Under the pieces are notes generated by a model. That model was given only the letters and a program-made list of their open reading frames with translations, had not been told where the DNA came from and ran no database searches. A program made the position numbers and the translations under genes. Below, piece by piece: positions 35,225-43,756 of a stretch of DNA of 64,000 nucleotides; positions within the stretch are counted from its first letter, which is position 1, and each line of letters begins with the position of its first letter. The DNA comes from Streptomyces alboflavus (GTDB lineage Bacteria > Actinomycetota > Actinomycetes > Streptomycetales > Streptomycetaceae), in assembly GCF_000716675.1 (NCBI RefSeq), contig NZ_JNXT01000003.1, positions 124,001-188,000 of the forward strand. Direction: 5' to 3'.

Positions 35225-36259
35225 ATGTCCGAAACCCAGTCACCGCTCGACAACGGCGGTCCGCCGGTCGTGCTCAGCGGCGTCGGCCACTATTTCCCCG
35301 GGGAGCCGGTCACCAACGACCACTTCGCCCGACTGCCCGGCCTCGACGTCGACGACGCCTGGATCACCAAGTACACGGGCGTCCGCACCCGCCACTGGGC
35401 AGGCCCGGAGGAGCGGTTCGCCGAGATGGGCGTCAAGGCGGCACGGGCCGCCCTCGACGACGCGGGCCTCGACATCTCCGACGTGGACGTGATCGTCGGC
35501 AGCAGCGCGACCGCGCGGCCCCGCGCCAATCCGTCCTCGATCGGCAACAACTACATGGACATCTCCCTGCCGGTGCAACGGCAGTTGGGCGCCCGCGACG
35601 CGTTCGCCTTCGACGTGACCGCGGTGGCCTGCGCGGGGTTCCTGTACGCGAGCGTGGTGGCCCGCGGCCTCCTCGCGACGACCGGTGCGCGGACCGCCCT
35701 CGTGGTGTGCGCCGAGAGCCCCCGCGCCATCCTGAACTTCGACTTCAAGAACTCCGCGCTGTTCGGCGCGGGCGCCGCGGCGGCGGTGTGGCGGCGCGGC
35801 GACTCCGTGGGCGGCGGCGCCGACGGACTGCCCACCCGCAGCGGGCTGATCGACGTCGTCCTGCGCGCCGACGGCCGCTACTACGACGCCTTCGACATCG
35901 ACGAGAACGACAAGATGGTGATGCGCGGAGGAGTGCTCTCCGAGGTCACCCCGGACATGCTCGTCGACGCCGGACAGACGGTACTCAAGCGCAACGGCCT
36001 GTCAGCGGAACAGATTTCCTGGTGCATTCCTCATCAGGCCAACACCAATCTCCTGCACCCGATGGCGGACCGTCTCGGTATTCCGCGCGAACGCATGCTC
36101 CTGAACCTGCCGCGGCGCGGAAACACCTCCAGCGTCGGCATGCCGAGCGCGCTCTCCGAATACGTGCGCGACGGCACGGTGAAACCCGGCGAACTGCTCC
36201 TCGGCGTCAGTATCGGGCGCGGAATCAGCTGGGGCGCCATGGTTTTCCGGTACCAGTGA
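35225..36259 (+). CDS. KAS III-type ketosynthase, complete triad
   Basis: 344 residues. Triad residues are Cys136 (TAVACAGFLYA), His270 (IPHQANTNL) and Asn300 (RGNTSSVGMP), so it should be a competent condensing enzyme. It is more FabH-like in the C-terminal half than the neighbours at 34161 and 37231, but the N-terminal GVGHYFPGEPVTNDHF is of the secondary-metabolism type. ATG 35225 has AAAGGA upstream. It is followed by direct repeats and then an SDR gene in the same direction. Confidence 0.9.
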   Translation: MSETQSPLDNGGPPVVLSGVGHYFPGEPVTNDHFARLPGLDVDDAWITKYTGVRTRHWAGPEERFAEMGVKAARAALDDAGLDISDVDVIVGSSATARPRANPSSIGNNYMDISLPVQRQLGARDAFAFDVTAVACAGFLYASVVARGLLATTGARTALVVCAESPRAILNFDFKNSALFGAGAAAAVWRRGDSVGGGADGLPTRSGLIDVVLRADGRYYDAFDIDENDKMVMRGGVLSEVTPDMLVDAGQTVLKRNGLSAEQISWCIPHQANTNLLHPMADRLGIPRERMLLNLPRRGNTSSVGMPSALSEYVRDGTVKPGELLLGVSIGRGISWGAMVFRYQ

Positions 36260-36287
36260 ATCGTCGTACCAGCGAATCGCCGTACCC
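36250..36287. repeat. 16-bp direct repeats spanning a stop codon
   Basis: GTACCAGTGAATCGTC (36250-36265), GTACCAGCGAATCGCC (36266-36281) and a partial GTACCC (36282-36287). The first copy includes the last codons and TGA of the KAS III gene. Confidence 0.75.
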
Positions 36288-36350
36288 ATGAGGCGCGATG
36301 CCGGAGAGCGCCGGACCGCGGCTGAACCCGAGAGCGAGAGGTGAACGGTC

Positions 36351-37145
36351 TTGTCCGATTCCAGGAACGCGCTGGTGACCGGGGGCACCCGGGGCCTGGG
36401 CCTGGCCGTCGGCCGGATGCTGGCCGAGCGGGGGTGGCGCACCACGGTCCTCGGCCTCGACCCGGGCCGCCTCGAGAAGGTGCGGGCCATGGCCGAGGCC
36501 GAGGGCCTCGACCTGCGGGCGGTGCGCGCCGACGTCACGTCGGAGGAGTCCGTCCGGGAGGTCTTCGCCGAGCTGACGGCGGATCAGCCCCTGCATCTGT
36601 GCGTGAACAACGCGGGCCGCAACCTGTCCCGCCTGCTGCTGCGCAAGCCGCGCGACGAGAGCGCCGCCGAGCTGCTCACGCATCCGCTGGACGACTGGGA
36701 GAAGACGCTGCGGCTGTGCCTGACGGGGGTGTTCCTCGTCGGGCGCGAGGCCGCGGCGAGCATGGTCCGGCACCAGGTGGCGGGCGCCATCGTCAATGTC
36801 TCGTCCGGCCTCGCGGCCGGCGCCTACGGACAGTCCGCGTACACCGCCGCGAAGGCGGGCGTGGAGGCGCTGACCCGTACCTGGTCCTACGAACTCGGCC
36901 CCTACGGCATCAGGGTGGCGGCCGTCGCGCCGGGCGTCATGGACGGCGAGGCGCTGCGGGAGAAAAGCACCGCCTTCCCGCGCCACGCCCACTACATGGA
37001 CGGCCTCAAGCGCTTTGTGCCGCTGGGCCGTTGGGGCGCCGAGGAAGAGATCGCGGACGCGGTGTGCTTCGCCGCGGAAAACCCCTACGTCACCGGTTCC
37101 GTGATTCGAGTCGACGGCGGCGGGCCGCCCGGCTGGGTGCCCTGA
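36351..37145 (+). CDS. SDR-family ketoreductase (FabG-like)
   Basis: 264 residues. NAD(P)-binding TGGTRGLG near residue 10, NNAGRN, and catalytic Ser (NVSSG) with Tyr and Lys in YTAAKAG. It ends with GSVIRVDGGGPPGW, typical of FabG-like reductases. It probably reduces a beta-keto thioester made by a neighbouring ketosynthase. The start is TTG 36351 with GAGAGGTGA about 6 nt upstream; no ATG or GTG fits. Confidence 0.88.
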   Translation: MSDSRNALVTGGTRGLGLAVGRMLAERGWRTTVLGLDPGRLEKVRAMAEAEGLDLRAVRADVTSEESVREVFAELTADQPLHLCVNNAGRNLSRLLLRKPRDESAAELLTHPLDDWEKTLRLCLTGVFLVGREAAASMVRHQVAGAIVNVSSGLAAGAYGQSAYTAAKAGVEALTRTWSYELGPYGIRVAAVAPGVMDGEALREKSTAFPRHAHYMDGLKRFVPLGRWGAEEEIADAVCFAAENPYVTGSVIRVDGGGPPGWVP

Positions 37146-37183
37146 CGAAAGAGGCCGGGCCGGGCGAGTGCGGCCATGAGTGG

Positions 37184-37198
37184 GGTACGTCGAGTACC
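37184..37198. promoter_or_regulatory. cluster operator GGTAC-GTCGA-GTACC
   Basis: A third copy of the 15-bp palindrome, with perfect GGTAC/GTACC arms, lies 33 bp upstream of the KAS III start at 37231 inside the plus-strand operon. A further half-site GAGTACT occurs at about 37215. It implies an internal promoter here. Confidence 0.68.
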
Positions 37199-37230
37199 CG
37201 CGGAATGAATCATCGAGTACTGGAGGCCAG

Positions 37231-38241
37231 ATGCAGTCGAATGCCGACGCCACTAGTTTTCCGTCCATGACGACAGGCCACCACGGCATCTGGGAAGACG
37301 CCGGAATACGTTTCACCGGATTCGGCCACTATTTCGGCTCCGAGGAAATACACAACGAGGGCGTGGAGGACGCCACGACGAGCGTCGTGGAGGACCGCGT
37401 CATCGGCGGGGTCGGCGTCCGCACCCGCTATCGGGCCAGTGAGCGGGAGACGCCCGTCCTCATGGCGGCGGAGGCCTCCCGGCAGGCCCTGGAGGAGGCC
37501 GGGGTCGACGCCGACGACATCGACGTGGTGGTCGTCAGCCACTGGACGGACCGCAACTACGTCCACGAGGTGGGCGCGCTGACCGCCGCGGAGCTCGGCA
37601 TGAAGGGCTCCATGGCCTTCGAGGTGTGCGGCTCCTGCGCCGGGTTCATCCAGGCGGTGCACACCGCGGCCTCGTTCCTCACCTCACCGACCGGCTACCG
37701 CAAGGCACTCGTGGCGACCACCGAGCGCGTCACCCGGCGGGTGCGGCCCGGCTCCAAGGGCTCGATGCTCGTCTCCGACGGCGCCGGTGCCGTCGTCCTG
37801 GAGGCGACCCCCGGCGCCGCGCCCGGCCTGATCGACTCCGTGTTCCACACCGACGGCAGCCTCGCCAACATGTCCGCGGCGGGCGGGGACAAGGGCTGGG
37901 TCAAGAGCCACCCGGACCTCAACGACGTCGCCCTCGCGCACATCGCCGACACCGTCGAGGAGATCCTCGGCCGCAACAAGCTGACCATCGGCGACATCGA
38001 CTGGCTCATCCCGCACTCCGGGACCGAGCCGCTCGCCAAGGGCATCCAGCACAACCTGGGCGCGGACCCGGCACGCGTCCTGACCAACCTCTCCTTCCGC
38101 GGCAACGTCTCCAGCGCCTCGATCCCCACCACGGTCTCCGAGCTGCGCGAGCGCGGCGTCGTGAAATCCGGCGACCTGGTCCTGTCCCCGTCCATCGGCG
38201 GCGGGGTCTGGTGCTGGGGCAGCCTCCTCTACCGGATCTGA
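37231..38241 (+). CDS. KAS III-type ketosynthase, complete triad
   Basis: 336 residues. Cys136 (CGSCAGFIQAV), His262 (IPHSGTEPL) and Asn292 (RGNVSSASIP) are present, with the unusual HSGTE following the His instead of HQAN. ATG 37231 has TGGAGG 4 nt upstream, so the longer frame from 37180, which would cross the operator, is rejected. It shares its N-terminal GFGHYFGSEEI pattern with the Gln-variant at 34161, suggesting they arose by duplication and act on related substrates. Confidence 0.9.
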   Translation: MQSNADATSFPSMTTGHHGIWEDAGIRFTGFGHYFGSEEIHNEGVEDATTSVVEDRVIGGVGVRTRYRASERETPVLMAAEASRQALEEAGVDADDIDVVVVSHWTDRNYVHEVGALTAAELGMKGSMAFEVCGSCAGFIQAVHTAASFLTSPTGYRKALVATTERVTRRVRPGSKGSMLVSDGAGAVVLEATPGAAPGLIDSVFHTDGSLANMSAAGGDKGWVKSHPDLNDVALAHIADTVEEILGRNKLTIGDIDWLIPHSGTEPLAKGIQHNLGADPARVLTNLSFRGNVSSASIPTTVSELRERGVVKSGDLVLSPSIGGGVWCWGSLLYRI

Positions 38242-38295
38242 GCGCACCGAGCGAGCTGGGGATACGTGGCGAATCCGATCAAAGGGGTCCGAGCG

Positions 38296-39591
38296 GTGAC
38301 CACGACCAAGAGCCCCCGGGACGCACTCGTCACCGGCATGGGCTTCTGTCTGCCGGGGCGCGGGGCGCCGACGGCGACACCGGAGCAGTTCTGGACGGCC
38401 GTCGCGCACGGCGACTCGTTCCTGGCACAGGACGACGGCACGTACTTCGGCAGCGTTCCGCTCGACCCGGAGTCCGTCGTCGCCCGGCTGCCGGAGATCC
38501 CGCCGCGCTTCCTCGCGAAGTACTCCGACATCCACCTCTACGGACTCCTCGCCCTCCTGGAGGCGTGCGAGGACGCCACGCTCGACTGGCGCACGGGCGC
38601 TCTCCGCGAGGCCGCGGTGCTCGCGGGCCGCAACGCCACGGCCGACGCCATCGTCGACACGTACCTGCCGGTGCTCCTCGCCGACACCCGGCACATCAGC
38701 CCGCGCGAGGCCCGCGCGGTGCTGTTCCGCAACGTCCTCAACGCGGTGATGTCGGACGTCGAGACCACCCAGGCCGGCCTCGTGGGCGCCACCGGACCCA
38801 GCTACACGCTGTCGTGCGGATGCGCCTCGTCCGCCGTCCTGATCGGCAACGCGGCCCGGATGATCGCGGCGGGCGAGACGGACATCGCCGTCGTCACCGG
38901 CGCCGACTACTGGCGCGAGAGCCGGCTGCGCCAGTACGCCGAGCTCGAGGCCCGGTCGGTCATGGGCTCCGAACCCCAGACCGCCACCCTCATCGACGAA
39001 CCCATGCGCCCCTACGACGAGCGGGCCGCCGGCCTCAACTACGGCAACGGCGCCGCCACGCTGATCCTGGAGAGCCGCGAGCACGCCCGCCGCAGGGGAG
39101 CGCGCAGCTACGGCCGGATCCTCGGCCAGACCACCACCCGCAACGCCCAGCCGAACCTGGCCCTCGACACCGACGGCGCCGGGGCGGTGCGCGCCGCGCG
39201 CTCCTGCATGGCGGGCCGCGCCTCGCCGGACGAGATCGACTACGTCAACGGCGCCGCGACCGGGGACCGGGCGTTCAACCTCATGGAGGGCAACATCATG
39301 CCCGCGATCTTCGGGGAGCGGACGGCCGGGCTGCCCGTCACCGTCCAGGAGGCCGTGTTCGGTCACAGCGGGGCGCCGCTCGGCGTGATCGGGGTGGCGG
39401 CGACGCTCCAGATGATGGGCCACGGCCACATCGCCCCGACCGCCAACTGCGAGAAGCCCGCCGAGGTGTGCACCTTCGACCCGGTGCCCGGGACCGAGGG
39501 CAGGACCGCGCGCGTCGACCTCGCCCTCAGCCTCAACTACACGATCGGCTCCGTCGCCAGCGCCATCCTCGTGGGAGGCTCCGATGACTGA
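38296..39591 (+). CDS. KAS II-like ketosynthase lacking the first active-site His (sister of 29417-30736)
   Basis: 431 residues. Cys176 (SCGCASSAV) and His357 (VFGHSGAPLG) are kept, but the NAHGT-type motif reads YVNGAATGD with Ala320 at the His position. It is colinear with the gene at 29417-30736 (TGMGFCLPG versus TGMGFALPG, the same FDPVPGT and LSLNYTIG ends). A pair of paralogues with the same loss suggests a shared non-decarboxylative role such as ester formation. GTG 38296 has AAAGGGGT 7 nt upstream and is preferred over GTG 38266. The stop overlaps the next start by 8 bp. Confidence 0.86.
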   Translation: MTTTKSPRDALVTGMGFCLPGRGAPTATPEQFWTAVAHGDSFLAQDDGTYFGSVPLDPESVVARLPEIPPRFLAKYSDIHLYGLLALLEACEDATLDWRTGALREAAVLAGRNATADAIVDTYLPVLLADTRHISPREARAVLFRNVLNAVMSDVETTQAGLVGATGPSYTLSCGCASSAVLIGNAARMIAAGETDIAVVTGADYWRESRLRQYAELEARSVMGSEPQTATLIDEPMRPYDERAAGLNYGNGAATLILESREHARRRGARSYGRILGQTTTRNAQPNLALDTDGAGAVRAARSCMAGRASPDEIDYVNGAATGDRAFNLMEGNIMPAIFGERTAGLPVTVQEAVFGHSGAPLGVIGVAATLQMMGHGHIAPTANCEKPAEVCTFDPVPGTEGRTARVDLALSLNYTIGSVASAILVGGSDD

Positions 39592-41146
39592 ACAGCGGAC
39601 GACGACTGAAGAGCGCACGGCCGAGTCGACTGAGCAGCGCACGGCCGAGTCGGCCCCCGCGCCGCGCCTCGAGACGGACTCCCTCGCCCCCGTCGGCCGC
39701 CACGTCCTCCTCGAATCCACCCCCGGGGCCGTCCACACCCGCGCGGTCAAGGAGGCCTGGGAGCGCCTCGGCTTCCACGTCACCGCCGTCAACGGCGCGG
39801 ACACCCCCGAACCGCCCGACGTGTACTGCGTCGTGGCCCTCGGCAACGAAGCGCTCGGCAGCCGCGCCTCGGCGTCGCTGCGCCGCGCGCACGTGGCCCG
39901 CGTCCTGGAGGCCATGGCCCGCCGGGGCGACGGCCGCGCCGTCCTGGTCACCGACGCGGGCCCGCACGTCCACGACGACGCGGAGCCCGAGTGCGCGGCG
40001 GAGCGGGCGGCCGACCACGCCTGGTGGCAGCACCTCGCCAAGCGGTGCGCCACCCAAGGCGTACTCGCGAACACCGTGCGCGTCGGCTACGCCCCGTTCC
40101 TCGGGCACGAGCTGACCGCAGAGGCCGAGGGCGAACTGCTCCGCCACCTGGTCACCCGCCGCCCCGTCACCCCGCCCGAACTCACCGGGGCCTTACGCCT
40201 GGTGGCCTCCCGCGGCTTCGGCAGCGTGGCGGGGGAGACCCTGCCCCTGGACGGCGGACTCGACGCGGGCATCGTGCCCATGCCGTCGGCGCGCCCGCCG
40301 CGTCCCGTCCCGGCCGCCGCCGACACCGAGGGGGCCGATCCGTTCCGGCTCACCGGGCACGTCGTGATGGTCACCGGGGCCAGCAGCGGCATCGGCGCCG
40401 GCATCGCCCGGGAGAGCGCGGCCCGCGGCGCCGACGTCGTCCTCGTCGCCCGCCGCCGCCCCGAGCTGGAGAAGCTCGCCGCCGAGGTCCGCGAACTGGG
40501 CCGCAGGGCCTGGGTGGTGACCGCCGACCTGTCCGACCCGGCGCGGGTGGCCGGCCTGGTGCACGAGGCCTGGGAGCGCACCGGGGGCGTCGACGCCCTC
40601 GCCTACGCCGCGGGCGCCGTATCCTTCGACGGCACCGGCGACAACGCCGACAACCGGCAGCGGCTCCTCGCCCTCAACTCCCTTTCGTACGCCGGTACGT
40701 GCGACGCGCTGCTCAAGCACTGGGCGGCGTCCCGCAGGGGCGGCGCGGTGGCCGTGGTCTCCTCGCTCGCCGCGGTGAGCGCACCGGTGGCGAACCTGGC
40801 GAGCTACGGCCTGAGCAAGGCCGCGACCGCCCAATTCACCAGCCACTTCGCCACCTCGGCCGCCCGGTACAAGGTGCGGGCCAACAGCGTGCTCCCCGGC
40901 TTCGTCCGCACCCCGATGACGGACGTCACCAACCCCGCGTTCCTCGACGCGACCAACCGGCTCGTGCCCACGGGCCGGATGAGCGAGCCCACGGAGGTCG
41001 CGGCGCTCGTCTGCTACCTCATCAGCCCCGCGGCGGCCGGTCTGACCGGAGCGAAGCTGCGCGTGGACGGCGGCGGCCACTGCCTGGCCGGACTGCCGCA
41101 CCTGGACCCGTCCGAGCACCCCCTAGAGGAAGGACCACGGCAGTGA
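39584..41146 (+). CDS. tandem SDR fusion: degenerate N-domain plus active C-domain
   Basis: 520 residues. After a repeated TEQRTAES tail, residues about 35-230 follow SDR secondary structure (for example VAGETLPLDGGL at its end) but lack both the Gly-rich nucleotide motif and Tyr-x-x-x-Lys. Residues about 255-505 are a normal SDR with VTGASSGIG, VVSSLAAV, YGLSKAA and AKLRVDGGGH. Only the second half should reduce or oxidise; the first may be structural, as in other double-SDR reductases of type II systems. The gene contains a TTA codon at 40193-40195. ATG 39584 overlaps the preceding stop and has GGAGG upstream. Confidence 0.85.
   Translation: MTEQRTTTEERTAESTEQRTAESAPAPRLETDSLAPVGRHVLLESTPGAVHTRAVKEAWERLGFHVTAVNGADTPEPPDVYCVVALGNEALGSRASASLRRAHVARVLEAMARRGDGRAVLVTDAGPHVHDDAEPECAAERAADHAWWQHLAKRCATQGVLANTVRVGYAPFLGHELTAEAEGELLRHLVTRRPVTPPELTGALRLVASRGFGSVAGETLPLDGGLDAGIVPMPSARPPRPVPAAADTEGADPFRLTGHVVMVTGASSGIGAGIARESAARGADVVLVARRRPELEKLAAEVRELGRRAWVVTADLSDPARVAGLVHEAWERTGGVDALAYAAGAVSFDGTGDNADNRQRLLALNSLSYAGTCDALLKHWAASRRGGAVAVVSSLAAVSAPVANLASYGLSKAATAQFTSHFATSAARYKVRANSVLPGFVRTPMTDVTNPAFLDATNRLVPTGRMSEPTEVAALVCYLISPAAAGLTGAKLRVDGGGHCLAGLPHLDPSEHPLEEGPRQ
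40193..40195 (+). promoter_or_regulatory. in-frame TTA leucine codon (bldA control)
   Basis: Codon 204 of the tandem SDR gene is TTA. In Streptomyces this codon needs the bldA tRNA, which accumulates late in development. Confidence 0.85.
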
Positions 41147-41195
41147 CGCCCTCCGTGCCGCGCCCCCACCCCACCGTGCCGGAAGGAGACCGCAG

Positions 41196-42023
41196 GTGAT
41201 CGACGACAGGCCTCTGAAGGGCAAGGTGGCGCTGGTCGCGGGCGCCTCCTCCGGGATCGGGGCGAGCATCGCCCGCTCGCTCGCACAGGCGGGTGCCTCC
41301 GTCGCGCTCGTGGCCCGCCGGGGGGAGCAGCTCGCCGCCGTGGAGCAGGACGTGGCGGGCCACGAGGTGCCCGCCGTCACCCTCGTCGCCGACCTGGCGG
41401 CCGACGGCGCCCCCAAGGACACGGTGGCCGCCGCCGAGCGGGCGCTCGGCCCCATCGACATCATGGTGAACAACGCCGCCCTCGCCCGCACCGGACCCAT
41501 CCACGACACCCACCCCCGGCACTGGCGGCAGGCCTTCCACCTCAACCTGGACGTGCCGTTCCTGCTGGCCCGCGCCGTGCTGCCCGGCATGCGTGAACGC
41601 GGCCACGGCTGGATCGTCAACATCAGCTCCGAGGGCAGCCTGCTGCAGGCCGACTGGTCGGCCCCGTACTCCATCACCAAACGCGCCCTGAACGCGCTCA
41701 CCGCCCAGATCGACCTGGAGAACCGGCACTTGGGTGTGCGCGCCGTCGCCGTGCTGCCGGGCTGGGTGCGCACCGACCTGGCGCAGGACCCCGAGACCCT
41801 CGGCGTGGAGGTCAGGGACCTCCTCGACCCCGCGGACATCGCCGACGTCGTGCTGTGGGCCGTCACCCGCCCGCCCGCGGTCAGCATCGGCCCGCTGATA
41901 CCCGTGCGCCCCGTCAGCAGGAACGCGCAGACCCTCGTCAACTGGGAGCAGTACCTGCGGACGCTGCGCCACTACGACACCTCCGGCGGCCACATGGTCG
42001 ACGTACCCGGGATCCCGGAATGA
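41196..42023 (+). CDS. SDR-family oxidoreductase
   Basis: 275 residues. VAGASSGIG nucleotide motif at about 14-22, NNAALA, catalytic Ser (NISSEGS) and YSITKRA with Tyr and Lys. A C-terminal extension of about 35 residues replaces the usual FabG ending. GTG 41196 has AAGGAG 7 nt upstream. It is translationally coupled to the ligase gene by an ATGA overlap. It is a probable ketoreductase for a pathway intermediate. Confidence 0.87.
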   Translation: MIDDRPLKGKVALVAGASSGIGASIARSLAQAGASVALVARRGEQLAAVEQDVAGHEVPAVTLVADLAADGAPKDTVAAAERALGPIDIMVNNAALARTGPIHDTHPRHWRQAFHLNLDVPFLLARAVLPGMRERGHGWIVNISSEGSLLQADWSAPYSITKRALNALTAQIDLENRHLGVRAVAVLPGWVRTDLAQDPETLGVEVRDLLDPADIADVVLWAVTRPPAVSIGPLIPVRPVSRNAQTLVNWEQYLRTLRHYDTSGGHMVDVPGIPE

Positions 42024-43756
42024 CCGGCGCCACGACCGCCCCCGGCCCGGCCGCGGCGACGAAGCAGGCCGAGCAGGAGGCCGAACGCCTCGTCGAGATC
42101 CTGCCGCCCGGCGACCCCCGGGTGCCCGACGCCGCACACTGCGTGACGGGCGACCTGCTCGCCGCCCGCGCCCAGGCCCACCCCGACCGCGTGTACGCCG
42201 TGTTCGACAACGACGCTGCCGCCGCCGACGGCGGCGACAGCACCGAGTGGACGTACGGCCAGGCCTACGACGACGCGCGGGCCACCGCCGCCGCTCTGTA
42301 CCGGCTGGGCGTGCGCCAGGGCGACACCGTGCTGTGCTGGCTGCCCAACGGCCGGGACGCGCTGCGCGTCTGGTACGGCGTCAACCTCCTGGGCGCCGTC
42401 CACGTCCCCGTCAACACCGCCTACCGGGGCAGCCTGCTCGGGCACGTGCTCGCCAACTCCGGCGCCCGCGTCCTGGTCGCCCACGCGCTGCTCGTCGACC
42501 GGCTCCAGCACACCGACGGCGCCCAGCTCCAGGAGGTCGTCGTCATCGGCGGCGGCCCCGACGACCCGTGGCCCGACGCCCTGCCCGGCGCCCCGCGCGT
42601 CCACGGCCCGTCGGCGCTGCGCGGACGGCCGGAGGACTTCGTGCCGCCGGAGCGGCCGGTCGCCCCCTGGGACACCATGGCGGTGATCTACACCTCGGGC
42701 ACCACGGGACCGTCCAAGGGCGTCCTGGTCTCCTACGTCCACCACTACTCGACGGTGACGGCGCTGCTCGACGACGACATCACCGAGCACGACCGGTACC
42801 TGCTCAACCTGCCGCTGTGCCACGGCGGCGGCACCGAAGTGGCGTACTGCATGCTCCTGTTCGGCGGTTCGATGGTCGTCACCGAGGGCTTCAGGACAGC
42901 CGAGTTCTGGGAGGTGGTCCGGCGGCACGAGGTCACCATGTGCACCCTCCTCGGCGCCATGGTGGACTTCCTGCTCGGCCTGCCGCCCCGCCCGGGCGAC
43001 ACCGACCATCCGCTGCGGGCCGCGTGCGTGATCCCGCTGACGCGCCAGGCCCTCGACTTCGGCCGCCGCTTCGGCGTGGACGTCTACACCGGCTTCAACA
43101 TGTCCGAGACGTCGGCGCCGCTGGTGTCCCCGCTCAACCCGCAGCGCACCGGCAGCTGCGGGCGGCCGCGCCCCGGCGTGCAGTGCCGGGTCGTCGACGA
43201 GCACGGCATCGACGTACCGGACGGCACGGTGGGGGAGCTGGTGCTGCGCGCCGACCGGCCGTGGTCGCTGTTCCACGGCTACCACGGCATGCCGGAGGCC
43301 ACCGCGGCGGCGTGGCGGCACGGCTGGTTCCACACCGGGGACGCCGTCCTTCGTGAACAGGGCGGCGACTACTTCTTCGTGGACCGCATCAAGGACGCCA
43401 TCCGGCGCCGGGGCGAGAACGTCTCCTCCGCCGAGGTCGAGGCCGAACTCCTCAGCCACCCGGCCGTCGCCCTCGCCGCGGCCGTGGCGGTGCCCAGCGA
43501 CCAGTCCGAGGACGAGATACTCGCCGCCCTCGTGCTGCGGGCCGGGGTCCGCTTCGACCCGGAGCAGTTCCTCGCCCACTTACGGCCGCGCATGGCCCAC
43601 TTCATGGTGCCGCGCTATCTGCGGGTCGTCGCCGAGCTGCCCGTGACGGAGACCGGCAAGGTCCGCAAGGAGACACTGCGCGCCCAGGGCGTCACCCCCG
43701 ACACCTGGGACCGGGTGGCCGCAGGGATCGAGGTCACCCGTGACCGCATCCGCTGA
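42020..43756 (+). CDS. acyl-CoA ligase (ANL superfamily)
   Basis: 578 residues, AMP-forming. P-loop YTSGTTGPSKG (about 220-230), NMSETSAP, GWFHTGD and the C-terminal catalytic Lys in TETGKVRKETLR are all present; the sequence is of the crotonobetaine/fatty-acid ligase kind. It should adenylate a free carboxylic acid and load it onto CoA. Macrotetrolide and pamamycin clusters have such a ligase to activate hydroxy-acid monomers before esterification. Codon 521 is TTA (43580-43582). It overlaps the SDR upstream and the amidohydrolase-like gene downstream (17 bp). Confidence 0.9.
   Translation: MTGATTAPGPAAATKQAEQEAERLVEILPPGDPRVPDAAHCVTGDLLAARAQAHPDRVYAVFDNDAAAADGGDSTEWTYGQAYDDARATAAALYRLGVRQGDTVLCWLPNGRDALRVWYGVNLLGAVHVPVNTAYRGSLLGHVLANSGARVLVAHALLVDRLQHTDGAQLQEVVVIGGGPDDPWPDALPGAPRVHGPSALRGRPEDFVPPERPVAPWDTMAVIYTSGTTGPSKGVLVSYVHHYSTVTALLDDDITEHDRYLLNLPLCHGGGTEVAYCMLLFGGSMVVTEGFRTAEFWEVVRRHEVTMCTLLGAMVDFLLGLPPRPGDTDHPLRAACVIPLTRQALDFGRRFGVDVYTGFNMSETSAPLVSPLNPQRTGSCGRPRPGVQCRVVDEHGIDVPDGTVGELVLRADRPWSLFHGYHGMPEATAAAWRHGWFHTGDAVLREQGGDYFFVDRIKDAIRRRGENVSSAEVEAELLSHPAVALAAAVAVPSDQSEDEILAALVLRAGVRFDPEQFLAHLRPRMAHFMVPRYLRVVAELPVTETGKVRKETLRAQGVTPDTWDRVAAGIEVTRDRIR
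43580..43582 (+). promoter_or_regulatory. in-frame TTA leucine codon (bldA control)
   Basis: Second TTA codon of the cluster, codon 521 in the acyl-CoA ligase gene. Confidence 0.85.

Noticed and set aside
28372..41146. Aromatic type II PKS (KS/CLF/ACP) reading of the cluster
   Set aside because: No KS-CLF adjacent pair, no aromatase or cyclase; the His-less ketosynthases keep their Cys, unlike chain-length factors.
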